A stretch of DNA of 64,000 bases from UBA4582 sp002389265 (GCA_943788825.1 CALSRT010000006.1:1-64000); one strand, 5' to 3'; positions 16,847 through 26,414 are shown, counted from the first letter of the stretch. Notes: generated by a model from the sequence alone, not told the origin. Made by a program: numbers and translations.

Positions 16847-18028
16847 ATGATGGATTACCCTTTGTCCGGTTTAAAAGTGCTCGATTTCTCCCGGGTGCTG
16901 TCGGGTCCTTTTGCGGGTCGAATGCTCAGCGATCTGGGGGCTGAAGTGGTCAAGGTGGAGCCGCCTGAAGGCGATGTGACCCGTCACTGGGGACGTGTCA
17001 TTGGCGGGGTTCCGGGCTACTACCACCAGCAGAATGCGGGTAAGCGGAATATCTGCCTGGATTTGCGGGCGGAAGGTGCGGTGCAGCTGGTCTGTGACCT
17101 GGTGGCGCAAGCCGATATCCTGATTGAAAATTACCGGCCGGATGTCATGCAGCGGCTGGGTATTAGTTATGACACCTTGAAGGCCATCAATCCCCGCTTG
17201 ATCATGCTGTCGATTTCCGGTTTTGGTCATCAGGGTGCTGAATTGCGCCGGCCGGCGTATGCACCGGTTGTGCATGCCGAGATCGGACTGCTGCATCGTC
17301 ATGCGGAACGCAATGCCGCAGCTTATAGTGACCTACCCTTGTCGGTAGCCGACACGAATGCCTCGCTCCATGGTCTGGTTGGCGTTCTGGCGGCGGTGAT
17401 TCTGCGCGAGCGCACCGGGCTGGGACAGCATATCGATATTGCCATGGTTGACGCGACCACGGCCACGGACGATCAGTTGCAATATGATCTTGAAGATTCC
17501 CACGATACAGCGCCACTCCCTAATGCGGTTTGGGATTCGCCACTGGGGCCGGTATTGTTGTCTACTGATTTTCGTTTGTTGTGGAAGCTGTTGACGAGTA
17601 GTCAGGGTGTTGTTGATCCCACCACCGCTGATATGGCACTGGCGGAAAAAATCATCCTGCGGAAGCAGGTCGCCCAGGCATTTTTTCGAGAATTGACCGA
17701 CGGTGAGCATTTCAGTCGCGTGATGAGTGAGATGAATATTGCCTGGGGTCTGGTGCGCGACCCAGCAGATATTCGAGATCAGACAAGTATCCATGAGCGT
17801 GGCAGTATTGTTCAGATTGATGACCGTGCCGGTGGTACTCGACCTGTTACGCAATCTCCTTATCGATTCTCGGCGGCCAAGAGTGGCGTGCGCGGACCGG
17901 CCCCTCATCGTGGCGAACATAATCAGGCGGTGCTGGCAGATTGGCTGGCAATGGGTGCCAGCGAAGTTTCGGAACTGCTGAAGCAGGGCGTATTGCAGTT
18001 CGATGCGGCTCTACTGGATGCTCAGTAG
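16847..18028 (+). CDS. Family III CoA-transferase (CaiB/BaiF)
   Basis: The 393-residue protein opens with the family block GLKVLDFSRVLSGPFAGRML and AEVVKVEPPEGD. The catalytic aspartate lies in VADTNASLHG at residue 169, the same number as in formyl-CoA transferase. Later blocks (GLGQHIDIAMVDA, GEHNQAVLADWL) are also typical. These enzymes move CoA between carboxylic acids through a covalent aspartyl-CoA intermediate. Its divergent neighbour is a crotonase and it is followed by two flavoenzymes, so it probably activates an acid produced in a small catabolic pathway. Confidence 0.92.
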   Translation: MMDYPLSGLKVLDFSRVLSGPFAGRMLSDLGAEVVKVEPPEGDVTRHWGRVIGGVPGYYHQQNAGKRNICLDLRAEGAVQLVCDLVAQADILIENYRPDVMQRLGISYDTLKAINPRLIMLSISGFGHQGAELRRPAYAPVVHAEIGLLHRHAERNAAAYSDLPLSVADTNASLHGLVGVLAAVILRERTGLGQHIDIAMVDATTATDDQLQYDLEDSHDTAPLPNAVWDSPLGPVLLSTDFRLLWKLLTSSQGVVDPTTADMALAEKIILRKQVAQAFFRELTDGEHFSRVMSEMNIAWGLVRDPADIRDQTSIHERGSIVQIDDRAGGTRPVTQSPYRFSAAKSGVRGPAPHRGEHNQAVLADWLAMGASEVSELLKQGVLQFDAALLDAQ

Positions 18029-18182
18029 CCAGGCTCAATATCGCCGAGCTAAATCGACGCAGGCCTAGGGTGGTCTGGCGCAATCATGGCTGGTTTTCCG
18101 CGGCACTTTGACTTGAGTCAATGTCACGATAGCGCGCTGCGGCACAGTGGACTTATTCATCAGCCACTGTGTGACCCGTGAT

Positions 18183-19688
18183 ATGAGTGAAGCAAAGAAG
18201 CAGATAGCAAGTGCGCCGCAGCCCGCAGTTGAGCATTTTGATGTACTTGTGGTGGGGGCTGGTATTTCTGGCGTCGGTGCGGCCTATCACCTGCAAGACC
18301 AGTGCCCAGATCAGACCTTTCTGGTCGTCGAAGGGTTGGAGAGCTATGGGGGTACCTGGCAGATACACCGCTACCCCGGCATCCGTTCCGATAGTGATCT
18401 TTATACCTTTGGGTATCGGTTCAAGCCTTGGGTTGGTGCGCCGATTGCGACCCGTGATGAGATCCTCAGTTATATGGGTGAGGTGATCGAAGACAACCAG
18501 CTCGACTCACATATTCGCTACCAACACCATATCTCTGCCGCAAACTGGTCTAGCGAGAAACAGCGCTGGACACTGGAGGGTACGCGCAAAGATACTGGAG
18601 AGGCCGTGCGCTTCACCTCGAATTTTCTCTGGATGTGCCAAGGCTACTATGAACATGCCAAAGGCTATACGCCGGCATGGGAGGGCATGGACAAGTTTAA
18701 GGGCCAGATTGTTCATCCTCAGACTTGGCCAGAAGACCTGGATTACAACGGCAAGCATGTTTTGATTATCGGTTCCGGTGCCACAGCAGCCACGCTGGCA
18801 CCGGCTATCGCCGCCGATTGCAGTCATGTCACGGTGCTGCAGCGTTCACCCACCTACTTTATTCCTGGCGTCAATGAAAATGAACTCGCTGATACGCTGC
18901 GTGAACTGGAAGTGGACGAGACCTGGATTCATGAAATTGCGCGGCGCCAGATCCTTCGCAATCAGGCGGAATTCACCCGTCGCGCCTTTGAAGAGCCCGA
19001 AGTGGTCAAAGCCGAACTGCTGAGTGGCGTGCGCGCCTTTCTAGGCGATCAATATGACATCGAGAAACATTTCACACCGACATACCGACCCTGGCGCCAG
19101 CGGATTGCGTTCGTGCCTAATGGTGACATTTTTCAGGGGATCGCGGCAGGCAAAGCTTCCATGGTCACTGATGAGATCGAGCGCTTCACAGAAAAAGGTA
19201 TTCTGCTGAAGTCTGGCGAAGAATTGGAAGCTGACATTATCGCGACAGCGACGGGTTTCAACCTCAGTGTGTTAGGTGGCATTAACTTCTCGGTAGATGA
19301 CCAACCAGTGGATTTCGCTGAGACGGTCACTTATCGAGGCATGATGTTTACCGGTGTGCCCAATATGGTCTGGATTTTTGGTTATTTCCGCGCCAGCTGG
19401 ACGTTACGGGTAGATATCATCGCCGACTTTGTTTGTCGCTTACTGAATTTCATGGCGGCCAAAGGTTATCAATCTGTGGTCCCAGTACTGCGGCCTGAGG
19501 ATGCAGATATGCCCTTGCGTGAATGGATCGATCCGGAAAATTTCAACCCAGGCTATCTGCTGCGATCAATGCACCTGATGCCGAAGCGCGGTGATAAGCC
19601 AGAGTGGCAGCATACTCAGGACTATTGGTTGGAGAAAGATGAGCTACCGAAGATCGACCTTGAGGATAGTGTGTTCAAGTATCAATAG
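18183..19688 (+). CDS. Flavin-containing monooxygenase, Baeyer-Villiger type
   Basis: The 501-residue flavoprotein has an N-terminal FAD-binding motif GAGISG (25-30), the block GGTWQIHRYPGIRSDSD, and the Baeyer-Villiger fingerprint F-x-G-x-x-x-H-x-x-x-W-P at FKGQIVHPQTWP, followed by the NADPH-binding motif IIGSGATAA. Enzymes of this type insert oxygen next to a ketone to give an ester or lactone, or oxidise N or S atoms. The start at 18183 is chosen over 18147 by family alignment; no strong ribosome-binding site is visible for either. It follows a CoA-transferase and precedes a DAO-type oxidase on the same strand. Confidence 0.9.
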   Translation: MSEAKKQIASAPQPAVEHFDVLVVGAGISGVGAAYHLQDQCPDQTFLVVEGLESYGGTWQIHRYPGIRSDSDLYTFGYRFKPWVGAPIATRDEILSYMGEVIEDNQLDSHIRYQHHISAANWSSEKQRWTLEGTRKDTGEAVRFTSNFLWMCQGYYEHAKGYTPAWEGMDKFKGQIVHPQTWPEDLDYNGKHVLIIGSGATAATLAPAIAADCSHVTVLQRSPTYFIPGVNENELADTLRELEVDETWIHEIARRQILRNQAEFTRRAFEEPEVVKAELLSGVRAFLGDQYDIEKHFTPTYRPWRQRIAFVPNGDIFQGIAAGKASMVTDEIERFTEKGILLKSGEELEADIIATATGFNLSVLGGINFSVDDQPVDFAETVTYRGMMFTGVPNMVWIFGYFRASWTLRVDIIADFVCRLLNFMAAKGYQSVVPVLRPEDADMPLREWIDPENFNPGYLLRSMHLMPKRGDKPEWQHTQDYWLEKDELPKIDLEDSVFKYQ

Positions 19689-19777
19689 CGGCTGCGGATG
19701 GTTGATGTTCGGGGCCGTGGACTGGCAGGCTGAGCGCCTTTGGGATATCTTGAGACAAAACCCCATTAGGCCATGAT

Positions 19778-21154
19778 ATGCAGGCACATTTTGATAACGG
19801 CAGCTTCTGGTTCGATTCCCTGCAAGCGCCCTTGCAGCCGGCGCCCGTTGAGACGCTACCCGCGCAGGTGGATATCGCCATTGTTGGTGCCGGCTATACG
19901 GGACTCTGGACTGCCTACTACCTGAGCCAACTTGCCCCCACACTGTCGATTGCCGTTTTTGAGGCGAATACCATCGGCTTTGGTGCCAGTGGCCGCAATG
20001 GTGGTTGGTGTATGGGCACCGCTATGGGGGTCGATCAGCTGCTCGCTCAACCAGCCCGTGCGGCCCAGGGACTTGCTGTCGCGCGAGCGATGCAACAGAC
20101 CGTGGATGAAATCGGCGAAGTCTGCGACAAGGAAGGGATTGACTGTCATTTCAAGAAGGGTGGTACCTTGACCGTCGCAACCCGGCACTTCGATGTACCC
20201 TTGATGCAACAAAGTATCAAAGCCCACCAGTCCCTGGGTTTTGACGCCGAAGATTTCATCTGGCTCGATGCCGATGAATCGAAGCGGCGAGTGAACATGC
20301 AGCCTAATCATGGCGCCCTGTATACACCCCATTGCGCCAGCATTCATCCGGCCCATCTGGTCAAAGGGCTTGGCCGAGTGTTGCGCGAGCGTGGCGTTAA
20401 TATCTATGAGCAGACAGCGGTGAGTCGTATCAATCCTTCTGAGTTGGTCACCAGTCGAGGGGTGGTTAAAGCGGCTAAAATTCTGCGTGCCACCGAAGGC
20501 TATACGGATTCTATCGAAGGTCACAAACGCCAACTGCTGCCTTTGTATTCCATGATGGTCGCCACCGAACCCCTGGCAAAAAGTGTCTGGGATGATATTG
20601 GTCTGCGACAGCGAGAAACCTTTGGTGACGCGCGGCGAGTCACCATCTATGGTCAAAGAACTCAAGATGATCGTCTTGCCTTCGGCGGGCGTGCGGGCTA
20701 CTACTATGGCTCCAAGCGTAAAGCCTTGATCGATCCTCAAGATCCGATGTTGGAGCATGTAGCTCGCACCTTGAAGGAATTATTTCCAGTGCTGCAGGGT
20801 ACAGCCATTACCCATCGCTGGGGTGGCCTTATGGGCGTGCCGCGTCACTGGCGACCGTTTGTGACCTTCGATAGTGCAATCGGTATTGGCAGTGCCGGCG
20901 GTTATGTGGGGGAGGGTGTCGGGGCGTCAAATCTGGCAGCACGTGTCTTGGCTGACCTGACCCTGGGGCGGGATACGGCGCTGACGCAGTTAGCCTGGGT
21001 AGATGATGTCGCGCGGCGCTGGGAGCCGGAGCCATTTCGCTGGCTAGGTGCCGGCGCCATTCAATGGTTCGGCGATCGTGCTGACCGGCAAGAATTTCAA
21101 ACGGGTAAGCGCTCTCGATTCTGGGGCGGCTTGTTTAATCAGTTTGTCGGCTAA
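19778..21154 (+). CDS. FAD-dependent amine/amino-acid oxidase (DAO family)
   Basis: The 458-residue protein has a Rossmann motif VGAGYTGLWTAYYLS (about residues 35-50) and the second FAD-contact block GFGASGRNGGWCMG (about 66-80). C-terminal GSAGGYVGEGVGASNLAARVLADL completes the flavin site. The GRNGG block is typical of the OrdL/PuuB branch (gamma-glutamylputrescine oxidase and relatives) rather than of D-amino-acid dehydrogenase. It would oxidise a secondary or primary amine to an imine or aldehyde. The amine substrate is unknown; it lies about 90 bases after a monooxygenase gene on the same strand. Confidence 0.88.
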   Translation: MQAHFDNGSFWFDSLQAPLQPAPVETLPAQVDIAIVGAGYTGLWTAYYLSQLAPTLSIAVFEANTIGFGASGRNGGWCMGTAMGVDQLLAQPARAAQGLAVARAMQQTVDEIGEVCDKEGIDCHFKKGGTLTVATRHFDVPLMQQSIKAHQSLGFDAEDFIWLDADESKRRVNMQPNHGALYTPHCASIHPAHLVKGLGRVLRERGVNIYEQTAVSRINPSELVTSRGVVKAAKILRATEGYTDSIEGHKRQLLPLYSMMVATEPLAKSVWDDIGLRQRETFGDARRVTIYGQRTQDDRLAFGGRAGYYYGSKRKALIDPQDPMLEHVARTLKELFPVLQGTAITHRWGGLMGVPRHWRPFVTFDSAIGIGSAGGYVGEGVGASNLAARVLADLTLGRDTALTQLAWVDDVARRWEPEPFRWLGAGAIQWFGDRADRQEFQTGKRSRFWGGLFNQFVG

Positions 21155-21197
21155 GGCCGTGCCCTGCCAACGCCATTCCATAGCACTCCAGGCGAGT

Positions 21198-22685
21198 GTG
21201 AGCCCCCGTCAGCGGCGCCAATACCTGTGGCTACTGGGGTTGATCCTGCTCTGTCTTAATGCGTGTGTTCACCAACCCCTAGAGTTGTCTGTCAGTGAGT
21301 CTTGTGAGCAGACCTTGAGCGAATGGCAGGCCACTCGCAACCGCAGTGATACCCGCGACGCTCAGGTTTACAGTCTAGACGATCTTGGAGTGTTTGCGAT
21401 AAATCGATTTCTCGTTGGCCTGGTGCCAAAGCTCGATACGTTAGCAGGCAAAGAATTTTGGCTGCGAGAGTCATGGCGCCTGGCTCAGGAACAACGGCAG
21501 ATTGAACTGGCGAACTTGTGGCCGGCGTTACCTGGCGAGGAGCGGCAAGAAATCGAGCGTTGTGCACAGCAAGCTTTAAATGAACAATTGGCGCTGGCAG
21601 TACAGGGTTTTGGGCTTGATTTGGCCTCACCAGAGATTCCTGACGATTATCGCCTGTGGCGGCGTATATTTGGCCTGTATCCATTAACTCGATTATTTGT
21701 GCTGCCGCCATTGCGAGCAGAGCAGGCGCAGTCTCGAGCCCAGTTTCAGCGAGTATCACCGCCAGCCTCGACGCGTTGGTATCAGCTACCTGAATTAGAA
21801 CAAAGACTTAATCCAGCAAAGATCAGCAGCCTGCTGCAGGTCGCACGGGCCAGTAACCCGTTAGGGTTACCGGTACTCGATGGGGCAGTGCTGCAGACGC
21901 TGATGGCACATTACGCGCCGGGTTGGGCGATTGATACGCGCAGTGCCAGTGATCAGCCCGGTCGGGTGAATTGGCAGACACCAGTTCAGATCAATATCGA
22001 TCAGCAGCAGCCGGCGATGTATACGTTGGCGTCTTACACGCACTTTCAAAATGAGATCTTATTACAGCTGAACTACTTTATTTGGTTCTCACAGCGACCG
22101 AAGAGCGGCAAGCTGGATCTCTATGGCGGGCAGCTGGATGGTTTGATTTGGAGAGTCACGCTGCGCGCCAATGGCGAAGTGCTGGCCTACGATAGTATTC
22201 ATCAGTGTGGCTGCTTCCATCAATTTTTTCCAGTTGATAAGCGGCTAAAAACCAAACCTGCCATGGCGTTCCAGGAGCCATTGCTGGTACTCAATAAAGA
22301 CATTCCCGACGGCTTGCGGGAACGCGTGATCGTCCAGCTGACTCACAGCACACACTCCGTAGTGGGTCTGCAAAGTCAATCATTTCGAGCTGCCCAGATC
22401 GATTCTGATTCGAGACCTGCCGCATCTAACGAAAGTTCCGTGCCGCTCGTGCTGTACGACTACAATGAACTTCGCAGTTTGAGCGTTGATGATAGACGCC
22501 AGAGCCTGTTTGCTGACAATGGCTTGATCCCAGTGAGTCGACGCCTAGAACGCTGGCTACTGTGGCCGATGGGCATTGAATCCGCCGGGGCAATGCGTCA
22601 ATGGGGGCATCATGCAACGGCGTTTGTTGGTCGCCGGCACTTTGACGATGCGGACCTGTTAGAAAGCTTGTTCTACTATGAATGA
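21198..22685 (+). CDS. Lipoprotein of unknown function
   Basis: From a GTG at 21198 the 495-residue product begins with a charged stretch, a hydrophobic core (LWLLGLILLCL) and a lipobox LNAC at about residue 23, so it is probably an outer- or inner-membrane-anchored lipoprotein. An upstream GTG at 21159 is possible. The body is rich in W, Q and R. It contains a distinctive segment near residue 310-345 (LDLYGGQLDGLIWRV, then HQCGCFHQFFP, with paired cysteines and histidines) that could bind metal or form disulfides. I do not recognise a named family. The next gene, convergent with it, encodes an LpxR-like outer-membrane protein. Confidence 0.75.
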   Translation: MSPRQRRQYLWLLGLILLCLNACVHQPLELSVSESCEQTLSEWQATRNRSDTRDAQVYSLDDLGVFAINRFLVGLVPKLDTLAGKEFWLRESWRLAQEQRQIELANLWPALPGEERQEIERCAQQALNEQLALAVQGFGLDLASPEIPDDYRLWRRIFGLYPLTRLFVLPPLRAEQAQSRAQFQRVSPPASTRWYQLPELEQRLNPAKISSLLQVARASNPLGLPVLDGAVLQTLMAHYAPGWAIDTRSASDQPGRVNWQTPVQINIDQQQPAMYTLASYTHFQNEILLQLNYFIWFSQRPKSGKLDLYGGQLDGLIWRVTLRANGEVLAYDSIHQCGCFHQFFPVDKRLKTKPAMAFQEPLLVLNKDIPDGLRERVIVQLTHSTHSVVGLQSQSFRAAQIDSDSRPAASNESSVPLVLYDYNELRSLSVDDRRQSLFADNGLIPVSRRLERWLLWPMGIESAGAMRQWGHHATAFVGRRHFDDADLLESLFYYE

Positions 22686-22772
22686 TCGTCTTTATGGGCG
22701 ATTAGTATTCGGACATTCCTGCCGACAGGGTCTGATTCGAGGGCTTGATTCGAGAGTCTGTGTTGAGACAGA

Positions 22773-23816
22773 TTAGTAAGTGTAGGAAAAAGCCAAAGAG
22801 CCGTAAGAGTGAGCACTTTCCTGTTGGCTAAACTCTTTACTGCGAAATATATGCGCATATGACAGTTTGAGGCCCCCATAGATAAAACTGATGCCGAGCG
22901 CGCCCTCAGCCACACCCCGCTTCTTGTGAACGCTGTGGCTAGTGCTGAAGTTGTTACCATCAAGAAAAATATCATGTGCTACCAGGCGAGCATCCATGGA
23001 GATAAATCCGTGTAGGCCCCAGCGTTGCGAGTCAGCCGAACGCGGGTCCCAGATAGATCCTGGAGAGCTATTGTCACCGCCGGGTCGCAGTGCTGAGGTG
23101 CCGAAGTCGTTGGGTATCGACCAGCCCAGACGCAACTCGGCGCCGGCGTTGACATAGGTGGCAACATTTCCCAAAGCGATACCGCCGTGACTGATGGCGT
23201 CGTAACCAAATCTGGAGTTGACGTAATGGCGGCGTATAAACTTGGATTTATGTTCCCACAGAAAGATGGCGCCAAGCTCGTTGTTGAGCTGGTTGTCCCA
23301 GCCTTTAAACGTCTCGAAACCGCGGATTTTATGGATGAAGTCCTGGGACGGTTGACCAAGCGCGGCGGGACCCACCATGCCGAGGCTAAATTCGAGCGTG
23401 TCCATCTGCCGTTCGCCACGAGTTTGGTAGCCCATGCTCGCAAATAACCACGCAGCATAGGGTCGGTCATCTTCCACCACATCCACGCGGTTAAGGTCAT
23501 GGGGGGTGTATAAGGTCTGACCTAAGGAAAAGATTAGATTGCGTTTCAGGCCCTCGCGGTTCTGATGGAAAAATGTCAGCCGCCGGTTAACCGATCGAAT
23601 CCAGCTGGGGAGCGTTTCGTCTTCCAAATAGTCGCTCACATCAGGTGAGACCCAGGCGGCGCGCAGACCATTGGTATAACCCTCATCAGTATTCGAAAAC
23701 AGGTCGTTTTCCAGATAGAGATTCAGCGTCCATTGGGTGGTCTGATCCAGGTCGGCATAGACATTCAGGCTGATGCACAAGGCTGCAGTGAAGAGTGTCG
23801 AGAGGGAAAATTTCAT
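22773..23816 (-). CDS. LpxR-family outer-membrane protein (lipid A deacylase-like)
   Basis: The 347-residue precursor has a signal peptide (MKFSLSTLFTAALCISLNVYA) and the DUF2219/LpxR pattern: LENDLFSNTDEGYTNGLRAAW (about residues 32-52), LGQTLYTPHDL, DDRPYAAWLF, and GMVGPAALGQPSQDFIHKI with GWDNQLNNELG. It ends in an aromatic residue after alternating hydrophobic strands, as expected for a 12-strand barrel. LpxR removes the 3'-acyloxyacyl chain from lipid A; the conserved N/D/S/H positions of that family look present, but activity is inferred. Start at 23816 is set by the signal peptide; the longer frame to 23960 has no family sequence. Confidence 0.85.
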   Translation of the reverse strand: MKFSLSTLFTAALCISLNVYADLDQTTQWTLNLYLENDLFSNTDEGYTNGLRAAWVSPDVSDYLEDETLPSWIRSVNRRLTFFHQNREGLKRNLIFSLGQTLYTPHDLNRVDVVEDDRPYAAWLFASMGYQTRGERQMDTLEFSLGMVGPAALGQPSQDFIHKIRGFETFKGWDNQLNNELGAIFLWEHKSKFIRRHYVNSRFGYDAISHGGIALGNVATYVNAGAELRLGWSIPNDFGTSALRPGGDNSSPGSIWDPRSADSQRWGLHGFISMDARLVAHDIFLDGNNFSTSHSVHKKRGVAEGALGISFIYGGLKLSYAHIFRSKEFSQQESAHSYGSLAFSYTY

Positions 23817-24256
23817 GGACTCGCGCTTGCTCCGGGACAGGCCGCATTTTGCGCTGATCTTCAAGATCTCGCAAGATGGCGAGTCTGTATGCCACGCAGG
23901 TCGTCGGATGGGTGCCTGGGCTGGATAACCAGGTTGCCCGCCAACAAGATGACCATTCATTGGGTCGCAATCTCAGAAAAATCCAAACATTTTCCAGCGA
24001 AAGTTGACATGACCTTCAAGCTCAGTCGCTTGGTTATGCTCACTATTGGTTCTGGCAGTTAGATTAACGTTGCGGGCTACCCCCTTTGCACGGGAATGCG
24101 GCAGAGGCTTAGACGTTGATGCAGTCAGCAGGAAACCGGGCTCAATTTAAAATTTCAGCGTTAGTGTTAAACCGTCTAGAAGGATGATAGTTTTAAAATT
24201 GATGGGCAGTTAAGCCAATGTCCCGGCAAGATCTATTAGTTCAATTGGAGTCAGTA
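23817..24256. other. Intergenic region upstream of divergent genes
   Basis: About 440 bases separate the divergent LpxR-like gene and the small protein at 24257. I see no convincing gene; a plus-strand open frame here has no family-like sequence and lies largely antisense to the LpxR leader. It should hold two promoters. AT-rich sequence near 24140-24200 is the likeliest place for the rightward one. Confidence 0.4.
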
Positions 24257-24583
24257 GTGAAAACTTTATACGTGGTTCGGAATAACCCGGTGGCGGGTCG
24301 AGAAGATGAATTCAATGATTGGTATAACCAAGTTCATCTGCAGGAAGTCTTGAAGATTGATGGTTTTCTATCCGCGCAACGCTTTTGTTTGAACGAAGTG
24401 CAGCTAGTACCGGGTCAGGCGTTCCGTTATATGGCGTTGTATGAAATTGACAGCCAGGATGTCGCGGGTACGCTGGCGAACCTGCGGGCCGCCACCTGGA
24501 TGAATGTGAGTGACGCGATCGATCTCGATAATATGGATATCTCGGTATTTACGACGGTGGGTGATCAACTGTTATCAAGCTGA
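24257..24583 (+). CDS. Small EthD/dimeric alpha-beta barrel-like protein
   Basis: A GTG start at 24257 with GGAG seven bases before it gives 108 residues. The opening KTLYVVRNNPVAGREDEFNDWYNQVHLQEVLKI pattern (strand, then the DEF-x-DWYN-x-VHL helix) is the hallmark of small ferredoxin-like barrel proteins found in catabolic operons, related to EthD or stress-responsive barrel domains. No reaction is known for most of them. It is convergent with a VOC-fold gene 13 bases away. A longer reading from 24218 is possible but has no clear ribosome-binding site. Confidence 0.78.
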   Translation: MKTLYVVRNNPVAGREDEFNDWYNQVHLQEVLKIDGFLSAQRFCLNEVQLVPGQAFRYMALYEIDSQDVAGTLANLRAATWMNVSDAIDLDNMDISVFTTVGDQLLSS

Positions 24584-24596
24584 CAAACCAGATTAG

Positions 24597-25049
24597 TCAG
24601 TAGGTCTCGACCAGTTCCAGGAAGGTGCCGTCGGGATCCTGAAAGCAGAAGAATCGACTGCCATGGTCGGCATCGATGGCTACCGTCGCCGGTGGCGACA
24701 GAATATCAACACCTTGGGCTTTTAAAAAAGCATAGTCGGCATCAATGTCCGTTGTCCGCAGCGCGAGGCGGCTGATGCCAAGATGATATAAGTGGCCGTA
24801 GGGCGGTGCTGCATCATTGGGTTCCTGCCACTCCAGCAGATCGATCACCAGCGGTGGCTTGGCGCTCTTCAGAGCCAGTAAGGCGCCCTTGACTCGATAG
24901 GGCGGCATACCCACGGCGGCGGCTACAGCCGCGGTATTAGTCGTTGGCACCGACCAGACTGCTTCGAAGCCGAGCATTTCATAAAAACTTCTCGACTGGT
25001 CGTAGTCGCTGCAATTGATATTGACGTGCACCATACCGCTGATGTTCAT
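24597..25049 (-). CDS. VOC-superfamily (glyoxalase/dioxygenase fold) protein
   Basis: The 150-residue protein contains one pair of VOC modules: MVHVNINCSDYDQSRSFYEMLGF at residues 6-28 with a metal-ligand His8, then a second module with HLGISRLALRT and a final FLELVE whose glutamate is the usual last ligand. The DPDGTFLELVE ending is typical. Members are glyoxalases, extradiol dioxygenases, epimerases or resistance proteins, so the reaction cannot be fixed. It lies 39 bases downstream of an SDR on the same strand, so both probably act in one pathway. Confidence 0.85.
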   Translation of the reverse strand: MNISGMVHVNINCSDYDQSRSFYEMLGFEAVWSVPTTNTAAVAAAVGMPPYRVKGALLALKSAKPPLVIDLLEWQEPNDAAPPYGHLYHLGISRLALRTTDIDADYAFLKAQGVDILSPPATVAIDADHGSRFFCFQDPDGTFLELVETY

Positions 25050-25088
25050 ATCGTTCTCCTGCTATTAGTGCGGTCACCGGTCCGACGG

Positions 25089-25847
25089 TCAGACGACGGT
25101 ATCACCGTTATCGATGACCATTTCGCTGCCTGTGATGTGTTTCGATTCGTCAGAGATTAGATAGACGATCATATGTGCGACATCGTCAGGCTCGCCGATG
25201 CCCATGGCCAGACGTTGTTGTTCAGGATCAGTCTGGGCAGGCAAGTCAACACCCACCAGTGTTTTCAGCGCATGATGCACCATGGGGGTACTGATACTGC
25301 CGGGGTGCACGGAATTACAACGAATGCCGAGCTTCTGTTGCTTGCAGTGAATAGCGATCGATTTGGTCATCGACCGAATGCCACCTTTCGCGGCGGAGTA
25401 GGCCAAGTAGGCAGGAATGCCTACCAGGGCTGCTGTCGAAGACATATTGATGATCGAGCCACCGCCAGAGGCCTTCATCAATTTGATGGCGGCCTGACAA
25501 CCCCAGAAGGTGCCGTCGAGATGAACCCCCATGGTTTGCCGCCAAACGGCAGTGCTGGTGGTTTCGATGTTGGCAATAATACCGATGCCCGCGTTGTTCA
25601 CCAAGCCATCGAGCCGGCCATAGGTCGCGAGGGTAAACTCCATCAACGCCTGCCAGGAGTCTTCCTCTGAGACATCCTGAGGAAAAAATGCTGCGCCAAT
25701 TTCCTGTGCCAGGGCTTCGCCTGCTGGAACATTGATATCTGTCAGAATCAGCTTTGCCCCTTCACTGCGCAGCATTCTTGCGTCTGCGGCACCCAGCCCG
25801 GAGGCAGCGCCGGTGATGATCACTACTTTGTTCTCGACCCTACCCAT
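25089..25847 (-). CDS. Short-chain dehydrogenase/reductase
   Basis: The 252-residue classical SDR has GAASGLGAADA (about residues 12-22), an acidic residue after the second strand (LTDINVP) that favours NAD over NADP, NNAGIGI (about 85-91), the catalytic serine in NMSSTAA, and YSAAKGG (Tyr about 151, Lys 155). C-terminal HITGSEMVIDNGDTVV is typical of hydroxysteroid/cyclohexanol dehydrogenase-like members. It is followed by the VOC gene on the same strand. Substrate unknown. Confidence 0.9.
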   Translation of the reverse strand: MGRVENKVVIITGAASGLGAADARMLRSEGAKLILTDINVPAGEALAQEIGAAFFPQDVSEEDSWQALMEFTLATYGRLDGLVNNAGIGIIANIETTSTAVWRQTMGVHLDGTFWGCQAAIKLMKASGGGSIINMSSTAALVGIPAYLAYSAAKGGIRSMTKSIAIHCKQQKLGIRCNSVHPGSISTPMVHHALKTLVGVDLPAQTDPEQQRLAMGIGEPDDVAHMIVYLISDESKHITGSEMVIDNGDTVV

Positions 25848-25916
25848 AATGCTCCCTTGTTGGCCGGAGTCGGTGAGCGCCCTGGGTGATAGGGCGCGCT
25901 AGCTCCGAACTCATGA

Positions 25917-26267
25917 TTATAGTTTGATGCCATAGTAATCCAGCATGACGACCAACAGCCAGTAGGCGGCAATGGTCATGCCGATAGACAGCGCCAGACT
26001 GACGTAAAAATGTAATCCCTGTTTGAGCAGCAGGGGTAACGCAATAAACAACACCAGGGAGGGCAGCACCAGCCAGAAGACACTGGTGGCAAGATTGCTG
26101 ACCTTCTCTATATCTTTGGTGTCGACATACAGCCAGATCATCGCTAGCACGGAAACCAGCGGAATAGACGCCAGGAGTGCGCCAGCAAGTGAGCTGCGTT
26201 TGGCGACTTCTGATATAGCGACAATCAAGATTGTTGTGATCGCAACTTTAGTGATGGTATAGATCAA
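25917..26267 (-). CDS. DUF3147 small membrane protein
   Basis: The 116-residue protein has four hydrophobic segments and the family opening IYTITKVAITTILIVAISEVAKRSS followed by LAGALLASIPLVSVLAMIWLY. This matches DUF3147 proteins, whose role is unknown. Translation starts at a TTG with GAGGAG about six bases upstream. It lies between an SDR and an EamA transporter on the same strand, with larger gaps on both sides, so operon membership is uncertain. Confidence 0.85.
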   Translation of the reverse strand: MIYTITKVAITTILIVAISEVAKRSSLAGALLASIPLVSVLAMIWLYVDTKDIEKVSNLATSVFWLVLPSLVLFIALPLLLKQGLHFYVSLALSIGMTIAAYWLLVVMLDYYGIKL

Positions 26268-26360
26268 GTGACGCTCCTCGTTCGCTGCAAGATTTCTTCC
26301 TGCAAGCTGGCCGCCGCCGTAGCTGTGCCGATTGTTTTAGTCGCACGTCTGTCTGTAGAG

Positions 26361-26414
26361 CATAGACCATAGACCATAGACCATAGACCATAGATCATAG
26401 ACTACAGACTACAG
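26361..26414. repeat. Heptanucleotide tandem array (about 7.7 copies of CATAGAC)
   Basis: Four perfect CATAGAC units (26361-26388) are followed by CATAGAT, CATAGAC, TACAGAC and TACAG. The last copies overlap the stop codon (26409-26411) of the EamA-type transporter. A seven-base unit is prone to slippage, so copy number may vary between strains. Confidence 0.95.

Noticed and set aside
19856..20758. A 300-codon open frame on the minus strand opposite the DAO-type oxidase
   Set aside because: The plus strand carries both FAD-binding motifs in frame; the antisense product has no recognisable features or ribosome-binding site.
23733..24062. A 109-codon plus-strand frame upstream of the small EthD-like protein
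   Set aside because: It overlaps the LpxR-like signal region in antisense and has no family-like features.
26361..26414. CRISPR-like repeat array
   Set aside because: The unit is seven bases with no spacers and no cas genes nearby; it is a simple tandem repeat.
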